Shown here piece after piece: positions 24,788 to 34,082 of a stretch of DNA of 64,000 bases (position 1 is its first letter; each line of letters begins with the position of its first letter). The DNA comes from Nocardia nova NBRC 15556. GTDB taxonomy: Bacteria > Actinomycetota > Actinomycetes > Mycobacteriales > Mycobacteriaceae. The position numbers and the translations under genes are program-made. The stretch covers positions 1 through 64,000 of the forward strand of contig NZ_BDBN01000012.1 in assembly GCF_001613005.1 (NCBI RefSeq), given 5' to 3'. The notes under the pieces were generated by a model. The model saw nothing but the letters and a program-made list of their open reading frames with translations. It did not search any database and was not told the origin of the DNA.

Positions 24788-26382
24788 CAGGCCACCGCCG
24801 CGACCGCGGAGACGTCGGCCGACCGCAACGCCGCCGCCACCGTCCACACCTCGTCGAGGCCGCCGCTGAGGATGTGGTGGTGCTGCGCGGGATCCAGCGC
24901 CGGATGGTCGGCCCACTTGCTCATGCCACGAGATTCCGTGCGTGCCAACGCCGATCGGTACATAAGCCGCCCGACCGCGGTGATCGCGGCGGCCTGGCGC
25001 GCCCGCACCCGCTCGGCGCCGGTGGCCCGCAGCCCCGCGGCGGCCTCCGCCCACACGGCGTCCAGGGCGACCAGTGCCGGACGGACCCGATCGCCGTGGC
25101 GCAGATAGTTCTTCTCGACCGGCAGCAGTTCGGCGCGTGCCGCGGCGAGCACCTCGTCCGCACCGATGCGTCCGGATCCCGTGGGCCGCAACCCGGTTCG
25201 CCCTGCGCGGGTCAGACCGTCCGGACGGCCACCTCGCTGCGCGAAACGCGCCGCACCCCGCCCGGCCCAGCTGCCCGACGACATCGCCCATGCCGCATTG
25301 TGACTGCCGCCCCCGGTGAATCCGCCACAGATGCGTTCGCGGGTGGCCGCGTCGCCCGCGGCATACAGCCCGCTCACCGAGGTCGCGCACTCGTCGCCGA
25401 TCACCTCGATCCCGCCGGTTCCCCGTACCGTTCCCTCGGCCAGCAGATCCACCTCGAAGCGCTGGGTGAACGGGTCGATCCCGTGGCGGTCGAATTGGAG
25501 GAAAAAGTTCGGCTGTCCGCGCCGCATCTGCTCCCGCGTGGTTGGGTCCGCTCGATCCAGTTGCGCGAATACCCTCTCCTGCAACAGAGTTCGCGCGATG
25601 ACCGACCGTCCCTGCACCGATCCGGCGCCCTCCAGAATGCTGCCGTCCTCGTGGAAGAAGGTGGCGTATCGGTAATAGGCGGTCTTGGTGACGGTCGCGC
25701 CCTTCGCGGCGATGCCGTAGGCGTTGGAGAACTCCATCCCGGAGAATCGTGCGCCCACCTCCGCGGCCATCAGCGCGCCGTCACCGGTGTCGACGTTGGT
25801 GCCCAGCGCGCGCGAGAGGAAGGCGCAGCCGCCGGTGGCCAGGACCACCGCGCCGGCGTGCACGCGGTAGTCCCGATGCTCGCGCAGCAGGTAACCCGCC
25901 GCGCCGCGGACCGTGCCTTCCCGGTCGACCAGTAGTTCCAGGGCCGGGGCGTGGTCGACGATCCGCACGCCCAGCCGCCGCACCCAGGCCCGCATGCGGC
26001 GCATGTATTCCGGGCCCTGCACGCCGGTGCGAATCGGGTTGCCGGTGTGCGGGTCGACCGGGAACGGGTACCGGCCTTCCTCGCCCAACCGATGCATATT
26101 CGCGTAGGTCTGATCGAGCACGCGGTCCATCCAGTGGTGGTCGGCGAGGAAGCCGCCCAATTCCTCGCGACTGGCCTTGGCCGCCGCCCGGGCCGCCGGA
26201 TCCGGCGCCACGTACCAGACACCGGTCCCCGCGGGTGCGGTCGCGCCGCTGGTGCCGCAGTACCCCTTGTCGACCAGCACCACCTCGGCTCCCGCCTCAC
26301 GGGCGTGGATCGCGGCCCAGCAGGCGGCCGGTCCGCCGCCGATCACCAGCACATCGGCATCGATCTGCCATGCCTCGCTCAT
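24787..26382 (-). CDS. AprA-like FAD flavoprotein (fumarate reductase/SDH fold)
   Basis: 531 residues from ATG 26382 (AAGGAG 7 nt upstream). The FAD fold VLVIGGGPAACWAAIHAREA is at residues about 11-30, and GGGSHNAAWAMSSG near the end is the second FAD segment. The family (FAD_binding_2) includes fumarate reductase, succinate dehydrogenase and adenylylsulfate reductase alpha. Coupling to a 4Fe-4S ferredoxin favours the Apr-like branch. Because actinomycetes of this kind assimilate sulfate through PAPS/APS reductases of the CysH type, an Apr-like pair beside DszA-type monooxygenases suggests organosulfur oxidation chemistry. That is inference. Confidence 0.78.
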   Translation of the reverse strand: MSEAWQIDADVLVIGGGPAACWAAIHAREAGAEVVLVDKGYCGTSGATAPAGTGVWYVAPDPAARAAAKASREELGGFLADHHWMDRVLDQTYANMHRLGEEGRYPFPVDPHTGNPIRTGVQGPEYMRRMRAWVRRLGVRIVDHAPALELLVDREGTVRGAAGYLLREHRDYRVHAGAVVLATGGCAFLSRALGTNVDTGDGALMAAEVGARFSGMEFSNAYGIAAKGATVTKTAYYRYATFFHEDGSILEGAGSVQGRSVIARTLLQERVFAQLDRADPTTREQMRRGQPNFFLQFDRHGIDPFTQRFEVDLLAEGTVRGTGGIEVIGDECATSVSGLYAAGDAATRERICGGFTGGGSHNAAWAMSSGSWAGRGAARFAQRGGRPDGLTRAGRTGLRPTGSGRIGADEVLAAARAELLPVEKNYLRHGDRVRPALVALDAVWAEAAAGLRATGAERVRARQAAAITAVGRLMYRSALARTESRGMSKWADHPALDPAQHHHILSGGLDEVWTVAAALRSADVSAVAAVA

Positions 26383-26626
26383 CGTCGTACTCCTTCGAAA
26401 ACGGGGCCGAAACCGTTGCCGACACATGCCCGACAGAAATCTTCGCCGGTGCCCCGGCCACGGAGAATCCTTACGATCAGCAGGATTCTGTGGAGCGGCC
26501 GCGGACGTCGGCCGAGTTCGAATCACGCGTCGCACAAACCGTTTACGCGACCGCAGGCGTTTGGTTGACTGCCGTCGCCCGGTCCGGAGACCGGGATCAT
26601 CGCGACTATCGGACGGGTGTGCTCGT

Positions 26627-27955
26627 ATGAGTGAACGGCAACTGCATCTGAACGCCTTCATCTATCCCGCGGGCCATCACGAGGCCGCGTGGCGGCATCC
26701 CGACAGCCGCCCCGATCGCATCTACGACGTGACCTACTACCAGGAGATCGGCCGCACCGCCGAGGCCGCCACGCTCGATGCGGTGTTCTTCGCCGACGGG
26801 CCCGCGCTGCGTACCGACGTGCGCTACAACGCCGCGCCCGGCCTGGAACCGATCACGCTGCTCACCGCGATCGCCTCGGCCACCACCCACCTGGGCCTGA
26901 TCGCGACCGCGTCGACGACGTATTACGAGCCCTACAATCTGGCGCGGCTGTTCTCCTCGCTGGATCACATCTCGGGCGGGCGCGCCGGATGGAATATCGT
27001 CACCACCGGAACCGATCTCGCCGCCGCCAATTTCGGCCTGGACCGCCACCCCGATCACACCGAACGTTACGCGCGGGCACGCGAATTCGTCGACGCGGTC
27101 GTCGGATTGTGGAACAGCTGGGACGACGACGCGGTGCTGCTCGACCGGGCCGCCGGCATCTACGCCGATCCCGGCAAGATCCATCGCATCGATTTCCGCG
27201 GCGACTATCTGCGCGTACGCGGACCCTTCAACGCCGCGCGCACTCCGCAGGGCCATCCGGTGCTGGTGCAGGCCGGCGCCTCCAACGACGGACGAGCCTT
27301 CGCGGCCCGCTACGCCGAGGCCATTTTCACCGCCCACCAGCGACTCGAGGACGCCCAGACGTTCTACGCCGACATCAAACGCCGGGCGCGCGAGTTCGGC
27401 CGCGACCCCGAGCATGTGAAGATCCTGCCGGGTATCAGCCCGTTCATCGCCGATACCGAAGCGCAGGCGAAACAGCTGCAACGCGAATTCAACGAGCTGA
27501 CCGTGCCCGAATACGGCCTCGGGCAGTTGGAAAGCCTGGCCGGGCAATCGCTGCGGAATCTGGCTCTCGACGAACCGGTGCCCGTCGAATTGTTCGCCGG
27601 CGCGGGCGATGTCACCGACAACGCGGCCAGCCGCCGGCAGGTGATCGCGGGCATCGTCACCCGCGATCGGCCCACACTGCGCGGACTGTTGCACCGGCTC
27701 GCGGGCGCACGCGGGCACCGCGTCTTCGCGGGCACGCCCGAACAGGTCGCCGACACCATCGAGGACTGGTTCCGCCACGGCGCCGCCGACGGATTCAACG
27801 TCATGCCGCCCTACTATCCGGGCGGACTCGAGGTGTTCACCGGCACGGTGGTGCCGATTCTGCGCAGCCGCGGGCTGTTTCGCACCGAATACACCGGCAC
27901 TACGCTGCGCGACCACTTCGGGCTGCCGCGCCCCGGATCGCCCGCGGCGAACTGA
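26627..27955 (+). CDS. LLM-class flavin monooxygenase (NtaA/SnaA/DszA family), second copy
   Basis: 442 residues, start ATG at 26627. Same family as the 22987-24291 gene: YYEPYNLARLFSSLDHISGG, RAGWNIVTTG, YLRVRGPFNAARTPQGHPV and VLVQAGASNDGR. The C-terminus (YTGTTLRDHFGLP) is typical of the NtaA/SnaA/DszA subgroup. It is transcribed away from the AprA-like gene, with 244 nt between the two starts, which should hold a shared control region. FMN reductase must come from elsewhere in the genome. Confidence 0.86.
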   Translation: MSERQLHLNAFIYPAGHHEAAWRHPDSRPDRIYDVTYYQEIGRTAEAATLDAVFFADGPALRTDVRYNAAPGLEPITLLTAIASATTHLGLIATASTTYYEPYNLARLFSSLDHISGGRAGWNIVTTGTDLAAANFGLDRHPDHTERYARAREFVDAVVGLWNSWDDDAVLLDRAAGIYADPGKIHRIDFRGDYLRVRGPFNAARTPQGHPVLVQAGASNDGRAFAARYAEAIFTAHQRLEDAQTFYADIKRRAREFGRDPEHVKILPGISPFIADTEAQAKQLQREFNELTVPEYGLGQLESLAGQSLRNLALDEPVPVELFAGAGDVTDNAASRRQVIAGIVTRDRPTLRGLLHRLAGARGHRVFAGTPEQVADTIEDWFRHGAADGFNVMPPYYPGGLEVFTGTVVPILRSRGLFRTEYTGTTLRDHFGLPRPGSPAAN

Positions 27956-27983
27956 CGCCGAAACTGTTGCGCTGCTTCGTTTT

Positions 27984-29360
27984 TCAGCGCGCCGGGCATT
28001 CGTTCGGCGCGGGCAGGCCGCGCAGTCGCTGGTCGAGCCAGTCGATCGCGCCCGGGAATCCGGCCATCAGGGTGATGGAATGCTCGCCCAGCACGTTGCG
28101 GAATACGGCGGGCACGCCACGAGCGCACTGCGCGCGGAACAGATCGGTCGACTCGACCTCGGGAATCCAGATGTCGAGTATGCCGTGGTAGATGTACAGC
28201 GGCGCAGCGGATTTCCGGTCGCGCAGGTCGGTGGCGGCGAACAGGGCGCGGGCCGCGTCGGTGTCGAGCGGATGGGCGGTGTCGGTCGCCAGCTCGATCG
28301 GCACACCGGTCACGCCGAGCGGTCCGTTGCTGTCGCCGCAGGTGTCCTTCACCGGGGAGGTGGCCAGCCACTCCCCCAGATGGTTCAGCTGATCCAGCAG
28401 TTCCGGATGCTCACGAGCGAAGGCCAGCGCGACGACCATCAGAATGCCCGACGCGATATTGCCGTTGAAGTGACGGGCCACCTCGCTGTAGTCGGTCGCC
28501 AGGCCGCCGACCGACACCCCGACGATCGACCCCGCCAACTCGGGCGCGTACTCGCCGAGCAGCATATCCGCCGCATAGGCCGCGATCGCGCCGCCGGAGT
28601 AACCGCCGATCGCGAACTTGCTGTCCCCCAGCGTCTTCGGTTCGACCGTCCGCACCGCGCGCATCGCGTCGAGGATCACGTGACCCGCGACATGCGGTTC
28701 GGCATAGGCCATCCACGGACCCTCGTGGTCGGGAACGAGCACTCCGTAGCCGTGCGAGAGGGCCCACCACGTGGTCGGCGGGAAGAGATCACCCGCACTG
28801 AATTTGGGATGCAATCCGTGCGCCAGGGCATACCCGGGGGTGCAGCGCAGCCCGAGCGAATTGATCGGGATGGCGTTCACCAGCAGCGGTCGCTGTCCGG
28901 GACCGGTCCAGTTCGCGGCGGGAATCAGCAGGGTCGCCGTGCCGAACGAGGGCGCACCGGTTGCGCCGGTGGAGCGGAATTTCAGCTGCAGTGCGCGGGC
29001 GATCGGCACCACGGCCAGCGGCGCGGCCGTGGCCGTCACATCGCGCACCTCGATCGGATCGCCGGGACGCATGGCGTCGAGCCCGGCCGGCCACTGATCG
29101 AACAGCGGATCGCCGGCCGGCGGCGACAACACCGCCCGCCACAGTGCGGCGAGTTCGGGCCGCAGCTGGGCATTGGGCGGCGACGGCGCGGGTGGCAGGT
29201 TCGGCGCCGGAATCGAACGATCGATCCACTGCTGCCATTCGGTCGAGTCCGTGGGCGCCGGGCCGTCGTCCGCGCGACTCGCCGGCAGGCGAACCGTCAT
29301 CGACACCAGCAGGGCACATGCCGCGAGCACGACGAGCAGCAGCGTCCGGGCTCGTTTCAC
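27984..29360 (-). CDS. Secreted lipase (LIP family)
   Basis: 458 residues from the GTG at 29360 (GGAGG 5 nt upstream). The N-terminus is a Sec signal (KRARTLLLVVLAACALLVSM). The catalytic region fits the secretory lipase family PF03583: the nucleophile in AIGGYSGGAIAAYAAD, a long cap, and the acid/His pair in YIYHGILDIWIP and LGEHSITL. Such enzymes hydrolyse triacylglycerols or phospho-/mycolyl-lipids outside the cell. The start overlaps the stop of the small gene upstream (GTGA), so the two are coupled. Confidence 0.82.
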   Translation of the reverse strand: MKRARTLLLVVLAACALLVSMTVRLPASRADDGPAPTDSTEWQQWIDRSIPAPNLPPAPSPPNAQLRPELAALWRAVLSPPAGDPLFDQWPAGLDAMRPGDPIEVRDVTATAAPLAVVPIARALQLKFRSTGATGAPSFGTATLLIPAANWTGPGQRPLLVNAIPINSLGLRCTPGYALAHGLHPKFSAGDLFPPTTWWALSHGYGVLVPDHEGPWMAYAEPHVAGHVILDAMRAVRTVEPKTLGDSKFAIGGYSGGAIAAYAADMLLGEYAPELAGSIVGVSVGGLATDYSEVARHFNGNIASGILMVVALAFAREHPELLDQLNHLGEWLATSPVKDTCGDSNGPLGVTGVPIELATDTAHPLDTDAARALFAATDLRDRKSAAPLYIYHGILDIWIPEVESTDLFRAQCARGVPAVFRNVLGEHSITLMAGFPGAIDWLDQRLRGLPAPNECPAR

Positions 29361-29584
29361 AGCAACCTCCACAACAGATCGACCAGCCCCGTTCCGGGGC
29401 GGTAGTGACTGGAGCCGAGATCGGGTTCGAGATACCCGCTGGGCACCACGATATCCCCGGCTGACGGCACCTGCGCGCAACTCACCGACGTGCCGCCGAC
29501 AGCGTCGGCCACGACGATGCCGGCGCCGAGTACGACCGCCTGGACAATCCGCCGGAAAGGTCTCCGTCTCACGCCGAAAATCAC
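29357..29584 (-). CDS. Small exported protein coupled to the lipase
   Basis: 75 residues from the GTG at 29584 (AAGGGG 5-6 nt upstream). Arginine-rich N-terminus RRRPFRRIVQAVVLGAGIVV followed by a hydrophobic core and ...VSCAQ, consistent with a signal peptide or membrane anchor. The remaining 35 residues show no family motif. The 4-nt GTGA overlap with the lipase start argues that it is real and made together with the lipase; a chaperone or membrane-anchor role is possible but unsupported. Confidence 0.55.
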   Translation of the reverse strand: MIFGVRRRPFRRIVQAVVLGAGIVVADAVGGTSVSCAQVPSAGDIVVPSGYLEPDLGSSHYRPGTGLVDLLWRLL

Positions 29585-29750
29585 TGTGCCCCTTTATGAA
29601 CGACCGCCCCGACGCACGCACACCATACGGTCGGCCGCGACGGCGCAGCGCGCCTCCGGACGCGGTCGTTGATAACTCACGAAACCGGGCCGTCGATACC
29701 GGTGCCCGGCACAACGATTCGAGAAGCGAAAAGGTCGCGTTTCATCAAAT

Positions 29751-29763
29751 GTGCATGATGCAC
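29751..29763. promoter_or_regulatory. Palindrome upstream of the MFS transporter
   Basis: GTGCAT-G-ATGCAC is a perfect 6-1-6 palindrome, followed by TATTAT at 29772-29777 (a good -10). It lies 49 nt upstream of the transporter start. It looks like a repressor site, but no adjacent gene encodes an obvious partner regulator. Confidence 0.35.
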
Positions 29764-29812
29764 CTCATATGTATTATGCAAACGTCGGCTCGTGACATTC
29801 GAGGAGTAGGGC

Positions 29813-32164
29813 GTGGAGAAAGCACAAACCGCCGGGCGTTCCGGCGCGATACTGGCGGTGCTGGCATTCGCCGGCATCGTCGTCTCGCTGACGCAGACGG
29901 TGGTCGTGCCGTTACTCGGCCAGCTGCCGCAGATCCTGCACACCAGCCCGGCCAATGCGACCTGGGTGGTCACCGTGAGCCTGCTGGCCTCCGCGGTCAC
30001 CACACCGGTGTCGGGACGGCTGGGCGACCTCTACGGCAAACGCCTGGTGCTGCTCGGCTCCACCGTGCCGCTGCTGATCGGGTCGGTGATCTGCGCGGTG
30101 TCCTCCTCGCTGTGGCCGATGATCGTCGGGCGCGGCCTGCAGGGTATGAGCGCCGGCATCGTGCCCGTCGGTATCGCCGCGCTGCGCGATCTGCTGCCGC
30201 GCGAGCGCCTCGGATCGGGTATCGCGCTCATCAGCTCCTCACTCGGTATCGGCGGCGCGCTGGGTCTGCCGATGGCGGCCGCGGTCATCCAGTACTCCGA
30301 CTGGCGAGTGCTGTTCTGGACGATGGCCGCGCTCGCGGCGGTGATCGGCGTCCTGATCTTCACCCTGATCCCCGCCGCCCCACCGAGTTCCGCCACGACC
30401 GGACGGTTCGACGTGCTCGGCGCCCTCGGCCTCGGCGTGGGCCTGGTGTGTTTGCTGCTCGCGGTGTCCAAGGGGTCGAGCTGGGGCTGGGGCAGCGGCC
30501 TGACCATCGGCTTGTTCGTCGCCGCCGTCGTCGTCCTGCTGCTGTGGGGCTGGTGGGAGCTGGCCGCGCGCAACCCCCTCGTCGACCTCCGGGTCACCGC
30601 GCGGCCGCAGGTGCTGCTGACCAATGCGTCCTCGATGGTCGTCGGCATGGCGATGTACGCCCAGTCGCTGGTGGTGCCGCAGCTGCTGCAGCTGCCCAAG
30701 GCCACCGGATACGGCCTCGGGCAATCGATGATGGCCATGGGCCTGTGGATGGCACCGGCCGGACTCATGATGATGCTGGTCTCCCCCATCGGCGCCAAAC
30801 TCTCCGCCCGCAGCGGGCCCAAGATCACCCTGATCGTCGGCTGCGTCATCATCGCCGCCGGATACGGGTCCTCGATGGCGTTGATGGGCAGCGCCTGGGG
30901 CCTGCTGATCGTGACGCTGATCATCAACACCGGCGTGGGATTCGCCTACGGCGCCATGCCGGCCCTGGTGATGGCCGCGGTGCCGCAGTCGGAAACGGCC
31001 GCCGCCAACAGCTTCAACACGCTGGTGCGCGCGATCGGCACCTCGGTCGCTGCGGCCGTGGTCGGCGCGGTCCTGGCGCAGATGACGATCTCGCTCGGCG
31101 GGCATGCCGTGGCCAGCGAAAACGGATTCCGGGTCTCGCTGCTGATCGGATGCGGTGTGGCCGTGGCCGGCGCACTGGTGGCGACGTTCATTCCGGGGCA
31201 CCGGACGGCCGCGATCGCCGCCACCGCCGCCGTGGATATGGATGCCGAGCACAGCTCGCACCCGGCCGCGCACGTCGACGAGCCCGCGTCCGCGATCGGC
31301 GCGAACGCGGTGCAGCGCAACGACATCGGGCAGACCCTGCGCGAACCGGCGGTGTCCGGACCGGTCGCCTACGGTCGCGTCCACGACTCCCGCGGTGTGG
31401 CGCTGCCGAATGCGGTCCTGACCCTGATCTCGATGTCCGGCCGCCAGATCGGCCGGTCGCTGACGGATGCCGCGGGCTACTTCGAACTCACCGCCCCCGA
31501 ACCCGGCTCCTTTGTATTGATCGCCTCGATCGACGGCCGCCGTCCGGACGCCTCCACCGTGCAGCTCGCGCACCATCCGGTGCCGTGCGATGTGGTGCTC
31601 ACCGCGATGGCCGGACTGACCGGCACCGTCTCGCGCGATGACGACGGCACCGCCATTCCGGGTGCCCGGGTGTCGGCCCTCGACGCGCGCGGTGAGGTAC
31701 TCGCCTCCGCGGCCACCGCCGACGACGGCGCGTTCGGCCTCGCGGAACTGCCCGAAGGCGATTTCACGATCGCGGTGAGCGCCAACGGCTTTCACCCGGC
31801 CGCCCTCCCGGTGCGAGCCGGTGGCAGCGAGACGCCGCGCCTCGACGTGTCGCTGCGCCCCTGCGCCCGCCTGCACGGCGTGGTGCGCGGACGCGACGGC
31901 CGCCCCCTGCCCGATGCCCTGGTCACCCTCACCGACTGGGACGGCACCGTGGTCGACACCATGGTCACCGGCCCCGACGGCGCCTACACCTTCGCCGACC
32001 TGCACGACGGCACCTACACGGTGGTGGCGAGCGGTTACGCACCCGTGCACACTCCCGTGGTGGTCGGCGCCGACACCGAGGAGCTGAACGTCGAACTGGG
32101 GCACGGCAATTCGAGCGAACACGGATCCGCCGACCAGCTGGCAAGCCGGTATTCGGGCAATTAG
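29813..32164 (+). CDS. MFS drug transporter fused to three Cna-B-like domains
   Basis: 783 residues from a GTG with GAGGAG 7 nt upstream. Residues 1 to about 465 are a 14-helix-type DHA2 major-facilitator transporter, with motif A at GRLGDLYGKRLVLLG and RGLQGMSAGIVPVGIAALRD. After a charged linker, about 270 residues contain three carboxypeptidase-regulatory/Cna-B-like beta sandwiches (repeated patterns GRVHDSRGVALPNAVLTL, GTVSRDDDGTAIPGARVSAL and GVVRGRDGRPLPDALVTLTD, each followed by a DG.Y/F.L motif). An MFS exporter with a beta-sandwich tail is uncommon outside actinomycetes. The tail could sit outside the cell or scaffold the transporter. Confidence 0.83.
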   Translation: MEKAQTAGRSGAILAVLAFAGIVVSLTQTVVVPLLGQLPQILHTSPANATWVVTVSLLASAVTTPVSGRLGDLYGKRLVLLGSTVPLLIGSVICAVSSSLWPMIVGRGLQGMSAGIVPVGIAALRDLLPRERLGSGIALISSSLGIGGALGLPMAAAVIQYSDWRVLFWTMAALAAVIGVLIFTLIPAAPPSSATTGRFDVLGALGLGVGLVCLLLAVSKGSSWGWGSGLTIGLFVAAVVVLLLWGWWELAARNPLVDLRVTARPQVLLTNASSMVVGMAMYAQSLVVPQLLQLPKATGYGLGQSMMAMGLWMAPAGLMMMLVSPIGAKLSARSGPKITLIVGCVIIAAGYGSSMALMGSAWGLLIVTLIINTGVGFAYGAMPALVMAAVPQSETAAANSFNTLVRAIGTSVAAAVVGAVLAQMTISLGGHAVASENGFRVSLLIGCGVAVAGALVATFIPGHRTAAIAATAAVDMDAEHSSHPAAHVDEPASAIGANAVQRNDIGQTLREPAVSGPVAYGRVHDSRGVALPNAVLTLISMSGRQIGRSLTDAAGYFELTAPEPGSFVLIASIDGRRPDASTVQLAHHPVPCDVVLTAMAGLTGTVSRDDDGTAIPGARVSALDARGEVLASAATADDGAFGLAELPEGDFTIAVSANGFHPAALPVRAGGSETPRLDVSLRPCARLHGVVRGRDGRPLPDALVTLTDWDGTVVDTMVTGPDGAYTFADLHDGTYTVVASGYAPVHTPVVVGADTEELNVELGHGNSSEHGSADQLASRYSGN

Positions 32165-32203
32165 TTCCCGTCCCCCGTTCTGTCGAACGGCCTCGGGCAC
32201 GCG

Positions 32204-33064
32204 TCAGGGAAGAGTCGCGGTTCCACCGGGCACCGACCAGCTGGCCAGCATGCGCAGCGCCTGCTGCGACGGGCTGCCCGGCTCGGTCGTGTACAGGTAC
32301 AGCGTCTGGTCGGAATCGCCAGGGAGCGTGAGAGTTTCGTACTCCACCGTGAGCTCGCCCGCCACCGGGTGACGCAGCCGCTTGGAGCCGTGCGTCCGCT
32401 GCAGCACCCGGTGCTCGGCCCACCATTGCCGAAATTCACCGGCGGCGGCGCTCAGCTCCTCGACCAGGGCGAGCCCGGCGCGATCCTCGGGGTTGTTGCC
32501 GACATCGAGGCGCAGGCTCTCGACCGCCGCACGGGCCTGCGTTTCCCAGTCGAGGAACAGCGCGCGCGGCTCGCTGCCCAGAAACATCCAGCGCACGTAG
32601 TTGCGCTCCCTGGCGGGCAGGGCGGCGAAGTCGGTGAACAGGGCGTGCGCCATCCAGTTGCTCGCCAGCACGTCGGCCCGGCGGCCGAGGACGAGAGCGG
32701 GCACCGCGTCGAGGGAGTCGAGCAGCTGGTACAGGCCGGGGCGAACGCGCTGCACCGGCACGCTGCGCCGGGCGATACCGCTCGGACGGCCGATCAGCTG
32801 CCCGAGGTATTCGCGCCCCGCGGCGTCGAGGTCGAGCGCGCGGGCGATGGCGTCCACCACGCCGACCGACGGTGTGATCCGCCGGCCCTGCTCGAGCCGG
32901 GTGTAGTAGTCGGCGGACACGCCCGCGAGCCGCGCGACCTCCTCGCGGCGCAAGCCGGGGACCCGGCGCACGCGGTTGTCGGCGGGGAGCCCGGCGCGGG
33001 CGGGATCGATCTGGGCGCGGGCGCGGCGCAGGAAGTCGGCCAGCTCCCGATTGGGCTCGCTCAT
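32204..33064 (-). CDS. XRE regulator with MmyB-like C-terminal domain
   Basis: 286 residues. N-terminal HTH (RVRRVPGLRREEVARLAGVS, then YYTRLEQGRRITPSVGVVDA) and the PF17765 MmyB-like ligand domain with DVLASNWMAHALFTDF, RNYVRWMFL and a C-terminal LRHPVAGELTVEYETL. These regulators usually repress a divergent short-chain dehydrogenase or hydrolase, as is the case here. Confidence 0.88.
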   Translation of the reverse strand: MSEPNRELADFLRRARAQIDPARAGLPADNRVRRVPGLRREEVARLAGVSADYYTRLEQGRRITPSVGVVDAIARALDLDAAGREYLGQLIGRPSGIARRSVPVQRVRPGLYQLLDSLDAVPALVLGRRADVLASNWMAHALFTDFAALPARERNYVRWMFLGSEPRALFLDWETQARAAVESLRLDVGNNPEDRAGLALVEELSAAAGEFRQWWAEHRVLQRTHGSKRLRHPVAGELTVEYETLTLPGDSDQTLYLYTTEPGSPSQQALRMLASWSVPGGTATLP

Positions 33065-33234
33065 ACGTCCAGTGTCGCCGGAACCCGCCCGCGCTGCCTG
33101 GGTCGCCGCGTCCTACGTTCCGCCGTCCCAGGCCGAAGCGGGCCGGTTATACCGCCTCGACCAGCGGATACGGCGGCCAGACTGGGATCACCGGACCTCG
33201 GAGGGAGGTCCGCGAAACCCGAAGGAACGCAACG

Positions 33235-34074
33235 ATGACCGCACCCGCAACCTGGTTCGTGACCGGCGCCTCCCGCGGCCTGGGCCTGGAACTGGTGAAG
33301 CAGTTGCTCGCCCGCGGCGAGAACGTCGCCGCCACCACCCGCTCGGCCGAGCGGCTGCTCGCCGCACTCGACGGCATCGACATCGCCCGACTGCTCCCGC
33401 TCACCGTCGACCTCGCCGACGAGAGCCAGGTGAGCGCCGCCGGGCGGCACACGCTGGACCGCTTCGGCAGTGTCGATGTCGTGGTGAACAATGCCGGCTA
33501 CGGCTACCTCTCCGCAGTCGAGGAAGTGTCCGACGCCGACGCCCGGCGCATGTTCGACATCCAGGTCTTCGGCGTCTGGAACGTGCTGCGGGCACTGCTG
33601 CCGCACCTGCGCACCCGCGCTCGGGGACACGTCGTGAACATCTCCTCGGTGCTGGGCATCACCACGGTGCCGGGCTGGGGCCTCTATTCGGCCGGCAAGT
33701 TCGCGCTGGAGGGACTGACCGAAGCCCTGGCGGGCGAGGTCGCCGAGCACGGCATCCGGGTCACTCTGGTGGAGCCGGGCTACTTCCGTACCGATTTCCT
33801 CACCACCGATTCGCTGGCCCTGCCCGCTGCCACCACCGACGGCTACGAGTCCATCCGGCGGATGACCAGCGAGCACCTCGCGATGCAGGGCACCCAGCTC
33901 GGTGATCCGGTGCGCGGCGCAGCCGCGATCCTCGCGCTCGTCGACCGCGGCGACGGACCGCTGCGGCAACTGCTCGGCTCCGATGCCCGCGCCTACGCGA
34001 CGGCGAAGGTGGAGGCGCTGCGCGCGGATATCGAAGCAGGCGCGGAGCTGGCGCTCAGCACCGATACCCGATAG
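33235..34074 (+). CDS. Short-chain dehydrogenase/reductase
   Basis: 279 residues of the classical SDR family: TGASRGLG near residue 10, NNAG at about 86-89, catalytic Tyr/Lys in YSAGKFALEG near 155, and Ser about 12 residues earlier in VNISSVLG. The GAPDH-type cofactor specificity (Arg after the first strand, TTRSAERL) suggests NADP. It diverges from the MmyB-type XRE regulator and is probably its target. Confidence 0.86.
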   Translation: MTAPATWFVTGASRGLGLELVKQLLARGENVAATTRSAERLLAALDGIDIARLLPLTVDLADESQVSAAGRHTLDRFGSVDVVVNNAGYGYLSAVEEVSDADARRMFDIQVFGVWNVLRALLPHLRTRARGHVVNISSVLGITTVPGWGLYSAGKFALEGLTEALAGEVAEHGIRVTLVEPGYFRTDFLTTDSLALPAATTDGYESIRRMTSEHLAMQGTQLGDPVRGAAAILALVDRGDGPLRQLLGSDARAYATAKVEALRADIEAGAELALSTDTR

Positions 34075-34082
34075 TCGGACCC

